From NCBI GenBank assembly GCA_009792885.1, contig WMCF01000175.1, positions 1 to 64,000 of the forward strand: a DNA stretch of 64,000 nt, read 5' to 3'. Below the pieces are notes generated by a model. It searched no databases. It was not told the DNA's origin and saw nothing but the letters and a program-made list of their open reading frames with translations. The position numbers were made by a program, and so were the translations under genes. The DNA comes from Eremophila alpestris peregrina. Taxonomy: Eukaryota; Chordata; Aves; Passeriformes; Alaudidae. Positions 1-12,996 of this stretch are shown piece after piece. Every line of letters begins with the position of its first letter. Position 1 is the stretch's first letter.

Positions 1-57
1 CAGGGGTGGGAATGGATGGGATTTAAATCCCTTCCAACCCAAACTGGGATTCTGGGG
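1..57 (+). mobile_element. CR1 LINE 3' tail, cut by window edge
   Basis: The window opens inside the last bases of a sense-oriented CR1 copy. It shows the GATGGGATTTAAATCCC-type run, the CCTTCCAACCCAAAC box and a terminal TGGGATTCTGG. Only the tail is visible, so its length cannot be judged. Confidence 0.85.
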
Positions 58-560
58 TTCCAAGCTGGATGTTTCCAGGCCCTGCTGATGGCAGCCTCTC
101 CTGACGTGTCACAGCAGCAGGACAGACACTGTCCCCACTGTCCCCTCGCTGTCACGCTGCAGGTCTGGCACTCATGGCTGCCACCAATCCAACCTGTAGG
201 ACATTTCCTGCTGTGGCCACGCTGTCCCCCTTCCTTGTCACTTCATTTGGCTCCGTGTGGCCTCACACAGCCAGCAGGGGCACACAGGTTTGGGGCTGTC
301 AGGATCCAGGGATACACGAGTGTTCCATTCACTGCAGAGCACTGGGAGCACGGGCACCAACATCCCTGAGCTGTGCTGGGGCTGCAGTGATTCATCCCCT
401 GCCCGGGCATGGGGTCAGGACAGGACCTCGCCCTGTGACAAAGATAAACTGCACAGGAGATGAGGCTTAATTCACTGCTGGAGGAAATGTTACCCTTAAA
501 AGCAGGCAGTTATTTCCCACATCCGATGCTGCCACAGGAATACAATTTCAGCTGTGAACT
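58..560. other. unique DNA, no gene seen
   Basis: GC-rich single-copy-looking DNA. The short open frames overlap in several phases and none resembles a protein family I know. No splice-bounded exon is evident. Confidence 0.6.
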
Positions 561-975
561 GGGGCCAGCCCAGGAAGGGCCTGGGGCATGTGGGGGCTGA
601 GGGAGCTGGGGCTGTGCAGCCTGGAGAGGAGCCCCAGCTGAGAGGGGCCCTCAGGCCTGGCTGTCCCTGTGTGCAGGGAGGGCTCCCAGCAGGGCCCAGC
701 CTCTGCTCCAGGCCCAGCCATGGCCCCAGAGCCACGGGCAGGGGCTGAGCCCAGCAATGGCCCCTGCACAGGAGGCACAACTCCTGCCCTGGGCAGTGCC
801 CGGCCCTGAGCACATTGTGCACACAGGCTCTGGGCTCTCCTCCCTGGGGCTGCTGCAGAGCTGTGTGCACACAATGCTGTGCCCTGGGCTCTGCCATGGC
901 CCTGCTGCGGCACGGAGCTGACACCAGCTGCACACTGGGGTTCCTCGCCCATACTGGGATCCTGTGATTCCCTCT
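561..975 (+). mobile_element. CR1-like GC-rich repeat, copy A
   Basis: From 595 it reads as the CR1-type phrase GGCTGAGGGAGCTGGGGC followed by CTGTGCAGCCTGGAGAGG, so the sense strand is plus. It ends near a CR1-like tail, TGGGATCCTGTGATTC, at about 950-965. Bases 595-936 match 46948-47289 (copy B) at every position with no indels. To the left (561-594) the two copies are still related, but A lacks short segments found in B, and A begins abruptly at 561, as a 5'-truncated LINE copy would. The middle does not look like the standard CR1 3' region, so this may be a distinct CR1-derived subfamily or a composite repeat. Minus-strand open frames here also occur in copy B and are not taken as coding. 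Confidence 0.75.
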
Positions 976-1880
976 CCCAATCCCAGCTCTTCCCACCCAC
1001 ATGGGGAAGAGCTGCAGTAACACCCTGAAGGTCTAAACAAAAGATGCCACTCCTGGGCGCACTCTTAGCACCCCAAACTCACTCAGCCAGCAGGACAACG
1101 AGTGGCAGAGGAATAAAGCCATGGAGAAATGTCCCATTCCAAGCTGTGGGAACAGCAACAACCCTCCCACGTGCCAGTGCCCTGAGCAGAAGCTGCTGAC
1201 AAAGGCCTGCATTGGCCACTTTGGAAGTGCCAGGAAACACCACCCGAGGAAGCAGCCACTGCCATCTGTTCTACCTCCAACTGCTTGAGATTATTCTCCT
1301 TACCTTAAATACATCCAAATACATAAAAATACCACACACGGCCTATGGAAACAACTCAGCAGAGCGTTTCATGCCCAGGAGGACAGGGCTGGGTGGCTCC
1401 CATGGGTGACATCCCAGCCTTTGTGCTCCAGGCACAGGGACATCACTGCTGTCCCTCCCACCAGCCCTGACTCAAGCAGCCCATCTGCCTCAGCAGCTAT
1501 TCCTGCCATTCCTCACCCAGCCCATGGGCTCCCTGCCCATGCTCTGAGCCTCTCCAGGAGGGGCAGGGTGCAGGTGTGCTGCTGTTCAGTGCTGGACCCT
1601 GTGCTGGTTGTTGCCTGGGAAACACTGGATCCATTGGGCAGTTTGCAGAGGATCCAAAACACCCCCTCCTCACTCTGGTCCAAGTGCCAGGGTGCTGGGA
1701 GACTGCTGTGTGCTCCCACACACACGTGGGGGGTGATGGACACCACGTCCTGTGCTGCTGCCAAGAGCTGGGATCACTCCCTGCCTTGCACCATCCTGTT
1801 CTGACAGAGCAGGCCAGGCCAGCACTACAATCTGCAGCATTCACACATCATCCAATGCCCAAAGTGACAGGAAAGGCCTG
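976..1880. other. unique DNA, no gene seen
   Basis: No repeat or convincing exon was recognised. Overlapping open frames on both strands reflect GC content. Confidence 0.55.
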
Positions 1881-2250
1881 CATTCCCTCTGCCAGTCCTG
1901 CATTCCCTCTGCCAGTCCTGCATTCCATCTCCCAGGCCCATATTCCCTCTCTCAATCTCACATTCTCTCCCTCAGTCCCACATCCCCTCTCTCATTCACA
2001 CATTCCCTCTCTCAATCCCATATCCCCAGTCACACATTCCCAGTCCTACATTCCCTCTCCCAATCCCACATTCCCTCTCCCAGTCCTGCATTCCCTTTCT
2101 CAATCCCACATTCCCTTTCCCAGTCCCACATTCCCAATCCCACATTCCCTCTCCCAGTCCTGCATTCCCTTTCTCAATCCCACATTCCCAGTCCTGTATT
2201 CCCTCTCCCAGTCCCACATTCCCAGTCCCTCATTCCCTCTCTCCCTGCTG
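1881..2250. repeat. minisatellite with alternating 20-bp and 14-bp units
   Basis: About 20 head-to-tail units of the form CATTCCCTCTCCCAGTCCYR. Most are 20 bp. Units at 2021, 2035, 2129, 2183 and 2217 are 14 bp and lack the CTCTCC block. A two-unit alternation (CCCAGTCCTG ending versus CTCAATCCCA ending) is visible in places, hinting at a higher-order repeat. The pyrimidine strand is plus. Open frames of 73-249 codons here come from the repeat. Confidence 0.95.
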
Positions 2251-5200
2251 CTCCTGGTGCCAGGCTCTCCCCCCAGCCCCCCTGCACAGCTCCTCTGCAG
2301 TTTCTGCCTCCCCAGATGTGATTAATAACAACAACAACAGCCCCTGATCCTTCTGGGGGCTGCCTTTTCCCCTCATTCCCAGGAAACCAGAGCAGGGTGA
2401 CAGGAGGCAGGTATTAAAGCTTCCAGGTGAGGAAATTCCTGAGGCTCGTTTGTGAGGGCCAAGATGCTCCCAAGAGCAGACAAGTTCAGATGTTTCCTCA
2501 GCACTGAGGAATCCTCTTTTCTCCTGGAAAATAAAAAGACTGAGGAAGTGCTTCAAGCAGGCCATTTCCCTGAAAATATCCCTTCCTTTGAGCTGTTTTT
2601 TGGGATGATTTTCCAAGCAGTTTTACTCTGTTAAAGCAACAAAACCATTCCTCACTGGAGCTCAGGGATCTCTTTGTTCCCCCAGGGATTTATTTATAAG
2701 CTTTGGAGCCCGAAGTATTGCTCTCCTCCTCTGCCTTACCCAGTTCCTTACAGGGCTCTGATTCAATCCAGCCCAGAATTGGATTACAGTAATTTACTGC
2801 AGGACAGTGAAGAGAAGGGGAAAAACAAGGAAAGGAAAAGTGTATCAATCACCTCGGAGCAGAAAACAGATGAAGATGCTAAAACTTGGCATGTGCTTCC
2901 TTATCTTATTTATCACATGCTGATGGGGACAAACTGGTTTGAAAAGAAAACCCAGTGGTGGAAATCCAAATGACAAACCCTGGCCCAGCAGAGCATGGCA
3001 GAAATTCCTGGGCTGCTAAAAGCTGAGCAGCCCAAGCACCCACTGGATGCCACTGGAAGAAAAACGGCAGGAAACAACAAAATTCCAATTTAAAGCATCC
3101 CAAATCCATTGTTGGACTTCCTGGAGGAGCCCATCTCCACCAGCCAAGGAGCAGTTAAGCAGCAGAATTTAATGCAGAGGAGATGTTTCTCTTCAGAGGA
3201 CATTAATAATGGTTTAAAATGTAATTAAATTGTGTCACTGGGCTGCTATTAATTTAAGCATGCACTAAATAGTAAATCCAAGCAGGATCTGTCATTCTGC
3301 ATAAAACCCTCATGAAAAACCTTTCAGCAGTGAAATGAAAGGAAAAACCATCACAAAGAGTGTGGGGAAGTCACCTCTGGTGATTGTTCTCATCCTATTT
3401 TTGTGTTGAACACTGGCCCAGAAGCTCAGCAGCACCCAACACCCCTGTGCAGACCTTGGCAGGCATCTCCCCTTTAATCTCCTCCTCAGGCAGAGCTGTC
3501 CCTGCCCTTCCCAGCTTTCCCCAGGGCTCAGAACAAACACTTTTCTCTCTTCCCCTGAACTCTGGGCAGTAAATTCTGCAGTATTTTGCTCAGGGCTCAT
3601 TCCAGAGGCTGCTGAAGAACCCTTCAGCTTCCCCCTTCTTTAGGAATTGGGGTTAGGCAATTAACCTTGGGGCTCTGAGGTATCTTAAGGGGAAAACATT
3701 CCCCAAAATCACCAGGCATTGTTCCTGGGGTGCTCCTCCTCTTTCCAGGAATATCAGCACGTGGGGTTTGAGTCAATGAAGAATCAAACAGGTTCATGCA
3801 AACCTCATCCTGAGCACTCCATGGGTTTAAAGGCTTGAGATGTTTTCAGACTCAGTTCTGTGAGCACAACACTGCAGGAACACAGAGATCTGCTTTGACA
3901 CAATCACAATTTGCTGGGTTTCCTCCACAATTTCCATATCCCTGCTGGAAGGAATTGCAAATACAAAGGATTTTGATTTGAAGCCTGTGTGTGCAAGAGC
4001 AGGTATCATGTTTTATTCTGTTTATCAAGGGGGCTTTAACCTGTTTTCAATCATTATTTTATTGTAATCCCAGCTAGAGGAAGCAAAACACTCCAGCCTT
4101 CCTCCAAAGGCTTTCCATAATGCCACTTTAATTCTGACTGAACATGAAATTAATTATGACTGAGGGGCACAACCTGCCTAGAACCCTGCTGGCTTTGGTG
4201 GTCAAGTGTCAGCCCCAGTCCTCATCCAGTGAGGAGATGTTTTAGCAAAGAACAACGGGATCCACTCACAGGAATCACAAATAGTGATCAAGGATCACAT
4301 CCAGCTCTGCCTGCAGGGATGGGAAGAGGAGCAAGGAATGGGAATTGGCTGTTGCTGCAAAGCTGAGTGGGAATTAAAGGCACATCTCAAACACAACCAG
4401 CACCTCCAAAACGTTTGGGAACACAACAACCAGCCCAATATTCAGCTTTTTTGGTCTTTGCCACGGATTGATTTATTTTTTACTCACACCAGCCCTCCCA
4501 AGCAAAGGTTCCAGATTGAAACCTCAGAGGTGGTGCCTTGCAAACCCCTCTGTTCTTGCAGGGGGTGGCATTTGTAACCCAGCAAATTGGATCTCTCCCT
4601 CTGCCTCTGCTGGGAAGCAGCAGCAGTGCTGGGAAGAGCTGTTTGCAGGGTGAGAGCAATGAGCCTGATGCCTCATTAAGGGTCCCTCGGTGCTTTCTGA
4701 ATTATTGATGGTGTTAACTCTCATTTCTTGGCTGATTCAGAGCTGGTAATTGCTCAAAGCTGTTTCCTGCCCCACTCCTGCTGCTGGGGGCTCAGAGCTG
4801 CTCCCAGATTTCCCTGTGGAAAGGTCCTGCAGGAACTGGCAGAAGGTTTGGGATAGAGATTAAAGCTTCCTCGGTTTCCCACCCAAGATCTGCAGAGCAG
4901 GAGGAGCCCACTGGGGCAGCCTGTGGAGTTCACTTGCACACCCCACTCCTGGACATCCACACTCTGGAATTTTCCATTTCTCCATGCCCAAGACAGCCAG
5001 AACTCTTAAATTACCCCCCAAAAATGTCCCTTCTGCCCATTATTTTTATGGAGTAAAACTGTACTTTGAGCTCATATTTGCATTCACATTTTTCTTCCTT
5101 GCAACAATTATCTCCCAGAAAAAACAGATCAGCATCCTTCTGATCCTGAACATCTGGAAAGCTGCCTCCAAACACGATATCCTGGGATACTGAAGTGATT

Positions 5201-6060
5201 CAAACACATTGCCTGGAGATGTCCTTCTGTGCCTGGGTGTCAAACTGATACAGCTCCCAAAAAACACCCAAATTATCAATCCCACACCTCTAAAACGTCC
5301 GTGGTTCTGCAGAGCTCCAAACTGAGGCCAAACCCTGCCAAACCATCTCCACAGGCAGTGGGGAAAGGGGGATCAAAGCTGTGGGGAGTGTTAGCATCTT
5401 TTTGTTCCTAAAGCACTACAGGAAGATGTTGGTACAGCTGAGGAAAGGGGATTTTTGGGGGTTTATGACTTTATTTTATTCCTTTCCAAGAGCTGAGTGT
5501 GATTTACCTCCAGCACCAGCCCTGAGGAACTGAGGCAGCAGGACACAGCAGGAACATTCCCAGTGCCATCAGAAGAGAAGGGATCTCCTGCCCTCAGAGC
5601 TGCTGATCCTCGTTAAAACAGAAGCAGTCAGACCAATTAATGAGGTGTGGTCTGCAGACAGTTCCCAGCACATGGAAACAGAGCCTTGAAGGGAATGGAT
5701 GGATCTAAAACATATCTGGGCACCAGAGAGCGGGGCCACAAAAGTTTCAAACACTCTGAGGGCTCACACTGCCTTGATAATGACCCCATTTCCAGCAGCA
5801 GCTGGGGCAGGGAGAGAAAGAAGAGCACTTTGGGCAAATGAAGATCACACTTGAGGGAAGCAGCTGCCCAAAGCTCCCTCTCACCAGCAGGGCAGCTTCC
5901 AAGGCTTTCCTGGAGACATCCAGATGCTTTCAGAACCCTCAGTTTCCTTCTCAGCAAACACAAAGTGCTCCCAAGCATCCTGAGGCCTCTCAGAGAAAGG
6001 GAAAGGACAGAAGAGGCAGCTCTGTGACACCCCCACCTCACACAAGACAATCCTGGCTGT
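2251..6060. other. unique DNA, no gene seen
   Basis: Single-copy-looking sequence. An (AAC)n run lies at about 2329-2339. AT-rich stretches at 3185-3300 and 4005-4165 carry clustered TAAT/ATTA cores and could be old regulatory elements. No exon was recognised. Confidence 0.5.
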
Positions 6061-6396
6061 GGGTGAGCTGGTGGTGACTATCCAGTGCCTGAAGGAGAAA
6101 GGGGAGATGGAGATGGACAAGGGGTGGAGGGACAGGACACAGGGAATGGCTTCCCAGTGCCAGAGGGCAGGGCTGGATGGGATATTGGGCAGGAATTGTT
6201 CCCTGGCAGGGTGGGCAGGCCCTGGCACAGGGTGCCCAGAGCAGCTGGGGCTGCCCCTGGATCCCTGGCAGTGCCCAAGGCCAGGTTGGACATTGGGGCT
6301 TGGAGCAGCCTGGGACAGTGGGAGGTGTCCCTGCCATGGCAGGGGTGGCACTGGATGGGATTTAAGGTCCCTTCAACCCAAACCATTCTGGGATTG
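6061..6396 (+). mobile_element. CR1 LINE 3' fragment
   Basis: 5'-truncated sense copy. It contains the block GACACAGGGAATGGCTTCCC, then GGCAGGAATTGTTCCCTGG, and ends in CAACCCAAACCATTCTGGG. It is close to the copies at 13957, 29660 and 61523, which suggests one relatively recent subfamily. Confidence 0.93.
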
Positions 6397-7247
6397 CTGC
6401 TGTCACAATCCCACACATTTCCAACAAAATTCATCATTGCCTTTACCCCAAAGCACCTAAACCCAAATGCTTTTATTTCCTCCAAAGAAAGATACCTTGA
6501 AATAACAAGGCCCTTATTTACCCCTTGCCAGAAATAATCATCCCTTCCTCTTTAATTAATTACATATTTAAGTCCAGACTTTTTTCCACCTACACTGAGA
6601 CATTCACACAACCAGGAAAGCTTTCCAGCAGGGCTGGTTTATGGGGTTTTTTACTGGCAAATGAATGATATGGTCTCTGCTATGTATACACCTAAATCAG
6701 CTTTAAAACAAAAACAAATAGGGCTAAAGGGCATTTCTGAAATTCTCTCTGCTTCTTTCACAGTCAAGCACAGAGGGTTTTATTCAGGCTCTCCAGGAGG
6801 CTGCTGCAGCCCTTCCTGAGCAAGGCCTGGATCCAGCAGCCAGAGCAGGATTGAACAGTGCTGTCATTGTGGGATTCTGCCACCAAAACCCCTTTCAGGT
6901 GCTGCTGCAGTGAGAACCACACCAGACATCCTGGGGGGAAATCAGTATTTACACAGCAAAGGAAGGAAAAATCTGCTCTGGTAATTCCTCATGGCAAAAA
7001 CCCACATGGGTTGCACCAAGAGTTGCCAAAGATGAAGGAAATGAAAATGTGGGGTTTCTTTTCCTTGAGTCTGTGATAGGGAAATTCAGCTGAATTTACA
7101 AAAAGTCTTATACTGAGGCCAAGCTGCAGGACTGGAAACACTGGGAATCATCACAGGATTAAAGACTTGGATATTACAAAATGGTCACCTCAGAGAGCTG
7201 GATTTCCCTGGGTTTAAAAGGAATGTGGTTCATCTGTGCTTAAATCC
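6397..7247. other. unique DNA, no gene seen
   Basis: AT-richer, single-copy-looking. Nothing recognised. Confidence 0.5.
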
Positions 7248-7435
7248 CCAGAATCACAGGAGAGCTGGGTTGGAAGGGACCTCTGGAGATGATCCAGCAC
7301 AAGCCCCTGCCCAGGCAGGTGACACAGGAGCACTTCCAGGTGGGCTTGGGATGAATCCAGAGACTCCACACCCTCCCTGGACAGCTGTTCCAGTGCTCAT
7401 GGAAAAGAAATTCCTCATGTGCAAGACAAACCAGC
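7248..7435 (-). mobile_element. CR1 LINE 3' fragment, older type
   Basis: Reads as the reverse complement of a CR1 3' end: CAGAATCACAGG, then GTTGGAAGGGACCTCTGGAG, then CTCCACACCCTCCCTGGACA and CCTCATGTGCAAGAC. It has many differences from the other copies, so it is likely an older subfamily. Confidence 0.85.
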
Positions 7436-10267
7436 TGGATTGACTTGAGCTGCAGTGACAGTGGCTGTCACCATGCAAATAAAGCAAATTTCCAGTTTCC
7501 TTTGGCTGAACATCCCAGGGTTTGATGTGCAAGTGACATTTCGGAGGTAGAAATCAGAGAAATTCTTTTGTGCTATGTTGCTCCCACAAACAAAAAGCTC
7601 AGGAGTGTTCCCAGTGCATTTCCAGCACTCAATGGGGATTGGGAATTTCTCTCTAAATTAGGTTTAACCTAATTTCCATCACAGCAGAACAGTAAAACAC
7701 ACAGTAAAACCAGTGTGGGGTTCTGCTCTGCAGCTTTACCTTCTAGAAAGGATTTTACATTCCTTTTTTTTGTCAACAAACCAAGCATTCCCATGCTCCT
7801 CAGTGGAAAAAAAAGGGAGGCTTTTGACAAGGAACACACTTGGATTAAAAATTCCCAGCAGTGCTGTGGTGGTGTCAGACAATCTGGGAGCAGTTGCTGT
7901 GTGTTCCCACCTGCAGAGCTCCCACCTTTACTGCCAAGTGCTGCCATCAGGAATTCCCAAAGAAAAGCAGGCAGGAGCTGAGCTTCCCACCAGCTAAAGG
8001 CAGAATTCCAGTGGATATCCAGCCCCCCAGGCAGATCTCTGCAAAGCCCTCATGGGGTTTAATGAAAAGGAGAACATTTGGGGTTAATCCTTTCCAGGAA
8101 AAGCAAGAGGAATGTTGGGAGAACACAGTGGGAATAATCCCAGACACTCCCACGGATTCCCAGGCTGCTCAAAGTCAACCCCAGGCACCTCAGGAGCAGA
8201 GGAAAATGATTCCTGAGCAAATGAAGGAGGAGAAGGTGTCTTTGAAAGCCACTTAACAGCCACGTGCCAGAGCAAATGGAGAGGGGGAGGAAAAATCACA
8301 ATTAAGAACCCAATCATGTTTCAGCTCTCAGCAAAAATTCCGACTTCCAATTAATTCCTACACATCTGAGCAAAGAGGGGAAAAAAGAACAAGTGAGATT
8401 GTGGCTTACAGGAGATTTCACCTCTCTTGCAGAGAGGCAAATCCAGGGGTTTTTTGGGAGTGTTTGTGCCCCTGGGAAATGATTTATGGGGAAAGGGAAC
8501 CTCCCCCTAATCCCCATCAAACAGAGCTTGGAACAACACAGGGGCAAAGAGCCCAAAAGAGAGATTTTGATTTGTGCTTCTTGCTGTGTTTTGGTGAGAA
8601 ATGATGGGATTGGGATAATGTGGCACGTTTGGGTTGTCCATGGGTTCCACATGGGAAACATTTCTTATTTGTCATTTTTAGTAAGGGGAGATGCCAAACC
8701 CCTCCTGGCCAGGGAGCACCTTCCTTTCCCATCACACAGCAACTCCACTGCTGAGAATATTCCCAGACATTGGTGGATATTGGCCCTGCTAAAAGGCATC
8801 CTGGGAATACTGATTGCCATGAAAACCCAGGAAAACTCATGTTTCAGGAGCTGTTATTTCCACAGGTGGAATGAAAACTGTTTTCTGTCAGGGTCACGTG
8901 CAGCAATCACTCCCAGGTAGTTTGGAACACACAAATAATCTCCTTTTCTCCTGGAAAAGCTGGTTATTCACACTGTCAGTGCTGATCTGCAGGAACTTTT
9001 GTGAGGAATTCTAAAGTACAAAAGCAAAGGCTCTGCCAATCCTGTTATTTGCTATCAGATCCCACCTCCCCAGCCTTTCCCTACACGCCCCATTCCAGCC
9101 ACACATTCCCATCCTTCAGCTCCCACTTGAACAAACTGCACTTTAATGAAAGCTGCCAACAAATAAACAGGGAAAAAAACCAACTGATAGGAAAACCTGA
9201 GGAAGAACATCTCCTGAGACATATTCCTGTGATTATCCATTTCATTCCAAGGGAAGAGCTATCCAAAGCACAGCCCAAATCCCTGAAATTTGTAGAATAC
9301 ACAGAATTAAACCCCCCAAAAAATCCCGTGTGTTGCCAACTCACCAACAACTTCATTCTGTTCAATCAACCCAAAAGCTTCTTGCAGTGACTCTCACCAT
9401 TTTTATTTTCCTTCTGCCTCCATCCCTTGAATAACCCATTAAAAATGGAAAGCTCACCTCCAAAATTCAGGATTTCCCCTTTTTTTTCCCTCCTTTGAAA
9501 GCAGTGTGGGGAGAAATAAATGTTATTAAATGAAAAAAAATAATGTCCAGGAAAATGCCTTGCAGATCTGAAGATCAAAGTGAAAGCTCTGCATTTGTTG
9601 TTCAGGAAAATGAATTAGAAGTTTTTATTTAAGAAATAAGAGCTGCTTTTCAAGGAAAAGCATTTTAATTTGATGATTTCAATTCCTGTTTAATAGAAAA
9701 TTAAGAATTCTACCCTGAAAGTTGGAGCTTTGCTTTTCTGTATCAGCTGTTACTGAAAGAAAGGGAATCAAAAAGGAGAATCCAAATTTTGCTGCACTTT
9801 CCCTTCCCTAAACAGAGAATTCCAGCAACAGAAATCATTGCAATGTTTTAAATCCTGGACTCTTCCTGTCCCAAAAATCATTGGGACATCAAATATCTTC
9901 CTCCATGGAAACCTTAATTAATTGTTCTCAATTATTTCTTAAATCCAAGGCTGATGGGCTTGAAACAAATGCAGCAATGACTCAAAAAATAGGAGAACTT
10001 CCCATCTGTGTCTAATAAGTCTCACAGGGACAAAAAAATTGGGATTTTTTTTTCCAAATATGTCCCAAGAAGGCAATTCCACCTCACCTTGCCTGGGGCT
10101 TGGGCAGAAAAGGAGAGGAAGAGCAAAGATCTCCAAGGAAAATCACTTCAAGCTCAGCCAGAAATCAAACTCCCAAACCTCCCTGGTGCAGCAGGAAGGG
10201 AAATTTGGGGGGTTTATCCTCAGTAATTTCTGTGAGAGCTTGGAAAATGAGATTGGACCTCAAACCC
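7436..10267. other. unique DNA, no gene seen
   Basis: No repeat, RNA gene or exon recognised. Homopolymer runs (T at 7767-7774, A at 9533-9540) and AT-rich tracts near 9590-9730 are the only visible structure. Confidence 0.5.
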
Positions 10268-10532
10268 TGGAATTGTGGAATGGTTTGGGTTGGGAGAGAC
10301 CCTGGAGATCATCCAAGGGCAGGGGCACCTCCCACTGTCCCAGGCTGCTCCAGCCTGGCTTTGGTCACTTCAGGGATCCAGGGGCAGCCACAGCTGCTCT
10401 GGGAAATCCATCCCAGGGCTCCCCAGCCTCAGAGGGAACAACTCCATCCCAAAATCCCATCCATCCCTGCCTCCTTCCAGCTCAAAGCCACTCCCTTGGC
10501 CCATCCCTCCAGGCCCTGACCAAAGTCCTGTT
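10268..10532 (-). mobile_element. CR1 LINE 3' fragment
   Basis: Starts with GTGGAATGGTTTGGGTTGGG on the plus strand (the CR1 3' end inverted), then CACTGTCCCAGGCTGCTCC and a diverged CAGGGAATTGTTCCC-equivalent block. More diverged than the copy at 12997. Confidence 0.9.
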
Positions 10533-12175
10533 AAAAATGAATTTTGGGATTATCAAACAGTGCTTTTGAAATAACCAACTGCACTTGGGGATGGAAACCC
10601 CAAAAGGATGGAGAAGCCACAGGTGGGAAGAACAAGGCTCTCCCCAAATCCTCCTCAGGGCTTGGCCACAACTTTTTGCTTGTTTTGGGTGGGACTGACC
10701 CCAAATTTATTCAGCAGCAGCAGCACCTCCTCCAAGGAAAGCAGCTGGCAAACCCCAAATTCCCACACCTGCTCCCAATTCCAGCTGGAATGAGGGCACA
10801 GAAGTGATCAGGATGAAAATATTCCAGGAGGAGAATGTTCCCTGGGAGAACATGTGGGAATTCTGGGGAGAGCATCTCAGCTCTGAGCAGTCAGCTCCAG
10901 CCTGTCCAGGGGTTTTCCTGCCTCTGGACACAGGGGGGATCAGCTCCCTTCCCACAGGATTCAGGAAATCCTGGAGGTTTGGGATTTAGGGAATCCTGAA
11001 GGTTTAGGAAAAGGAAAACAGGCCTTCAGACTGTTTTTGTTTCATCCAGCTCATGAAAAAGAGGGATGTTCTCAAATTCCTCATAATTATAATTATCCCA
11101 TTCAAAGCAAGGTGGGCATTGGTGTGGTTTTTCCAATTTAACTCCCCAAAAGAATTAATAGCCTTCATTAAACATTAATTGAATTAAAAACATGGATATC
11201 TCCTCTATATGGAGCACACATTCCATGGGATTTGTTGCCTCACTCCACAGGAATGAAGAGCCTACAACAAACTGAAAGCTGTGATTGTGTTTTCCTTCCC
11301 ATTTCTGCACAGTGCTGGCACAGAGCTTTGCCAGCATAAAATGTATTTATTTCCAGTTTTAAAAAAGGAAAATGAATTAGAAAGCTTGCCAGGACTTTCC
11401 TAAAGATATTTAAAGATCCTATAGAAATCTCTGTTTCTTTTCTGGCTGTTTATTATTTAGAGGCACAGGGAATTTTTGATCCTGCAACGATAAATTTATT
11501 GTGGCTCTTTTTCAGATGGAATTCTGGCCTTTCCTTGGGTCTTTGAGTGTAGACAAAGAAATTCACTTTCAAAAAAAAAAAAAACACCAAACCCTCATTT
11601 GCAGGAAAACAGAGAAGATGACAAAGGTTTGGCTACCTCAGATTGTTAAGAAAAGAGATGAAAAGAGATAAAAAAAAAATCAAAATCTTTGCAGTCACAC
11701 TTGAGGAAATCAGCCCTGGGAAATGAAAGGATTTGGGGGTTGTTTTTCTCCACATTCCACAGCACCTCCAACAAAAGCTGAGGTTGAAACAGGAGCATGA
11801 GCCACTTCTCTCCAAAGAATAAAAAAAATGCCAGTGTATTTCCATCTCCAGATCATTTTCTCCAAGCATATTTTCCTTTGTCAAAAGGATCAAATAACTC
11901 CCTGGCTGCATGAAAGGAAAAAAATAACTACAATAATTCCAAATTACAGCTGCTTTTCCTGGGGATATTGTGGGAGTAAATATGGATTTACTCAAACCTG
12001 TGGTCAAAATATGCCTTCAAGAGCTTCTTGCTGCTGATTCAACCCATTAATAAATTATATATAATTATTTCTGGTTAATTTTTTCATCCAGCCTGGCGTT
12101 TCTTTGGGTACAATTCCCACCTGGATCCAGCTCATTCCTGAAAAACCCCACCAAAAAAGGTGGGGATCAGGCACA
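10533..12175. other. unique DNA, no gene seen
   Basis: AT-rich single-copy-looking DNA with a run of 14 A at 11571-11584. A homeodomain-core-rich tract lies at 11085-11185. No exon recognised. Confidence 0.5.
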
Positions 12176-12215
12176 TGTTGGACTCTGGGAGGTCTTTTCC
12201 AACCTCTGTGATTTT
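12176..12215 (+). mobile_element. CR1 LINE tail fragment
   Basis: Short match to the CR1 3' terminus: GTTGGACTCTGGGAGGTC followed by TTTTCCAACCTCTGTGAT. Only about 40 bp remain. Confidence 0.7.
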
Positions 12216-12996
12216 GGTTGGAATAACATCACTTTTAGGCATGTGGAAAACACCCAAAAAAATCAGGAAGCAGCGATAAAAATGGGATTAATTCCTCAGA
12301 TTTCTGTGGATAACTGCCCCCACCTCACACTCCTCTGGCAGATCCTCCAAAACCCAGCACAAAAGCCAGGATTTCTCCAGGATTTCCTTCAATCTTCCAA
12401 AAGGGGAGGGCAGAGCCACACAAACCCTTTACAGCCCAAAAAAACTGAATTCCCCTCATGCTCCTCTCTGGGTTTATTTCTCTCACCTCCACACACCAGC
12501 TGAGGATGCAACATTCCTGTCTGAAAATACTGAAAATAAAAGCAAAGCAGCTGAGCTGCAAACATCTTTGGGTTTTTTTTGTTTTCCCTGGATCTAAGAA
12601 ATGAGGAAGAGTGATGGGACAAGAGACTCCTCGGGATCTTGCCCACATGCTCAGGAATACTTGAAAAATTAGTGGAATTCCAGAAAGAAATGGGATTTTT
12701 CTGGTAAAAACTGCACTTTGTGCAACAGAAATCAGAAATCCAGCCCTTTTATAGCTTGTTTTATGCTGGATTAATGCACCCCTTCAATGTAACCAGAGGA
12801 TGGGGAGAGACAGGAGGGGACAACCCCAAATATTTGGGTCACCAATGACATTCCAAGTGTTTAGGGAAGGGGAGAGGTTATGAAAAGAAGATACAGAGAA
12901 GGCCCAGGCAGGAGGACACCCCAAGTCCTAAGGAGAGGACTGTGAGACCCTATCGACTGAATGTGGTCTCCATCTCATCTCACACATCCATAAAAA
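12216..12996. other. unique DNA, no gene seen
   Basis: No repeat or exon recognised between the CR1 tail and the next CR1 copy. Confidence 0.5.

Noticed and set aside
1881..2250. CRISPR-like array
   Set aside because: Units are contiguous with no unique spacers and the DNA is avian. It is a minisatellite.
1576..2325. Two overlapping open frames of 249 and 189 codons with Ser-Gln-His-Ile-Pro repeats
   Set aside because: They are translations of the 20/14-bp minisatellite in two phases.
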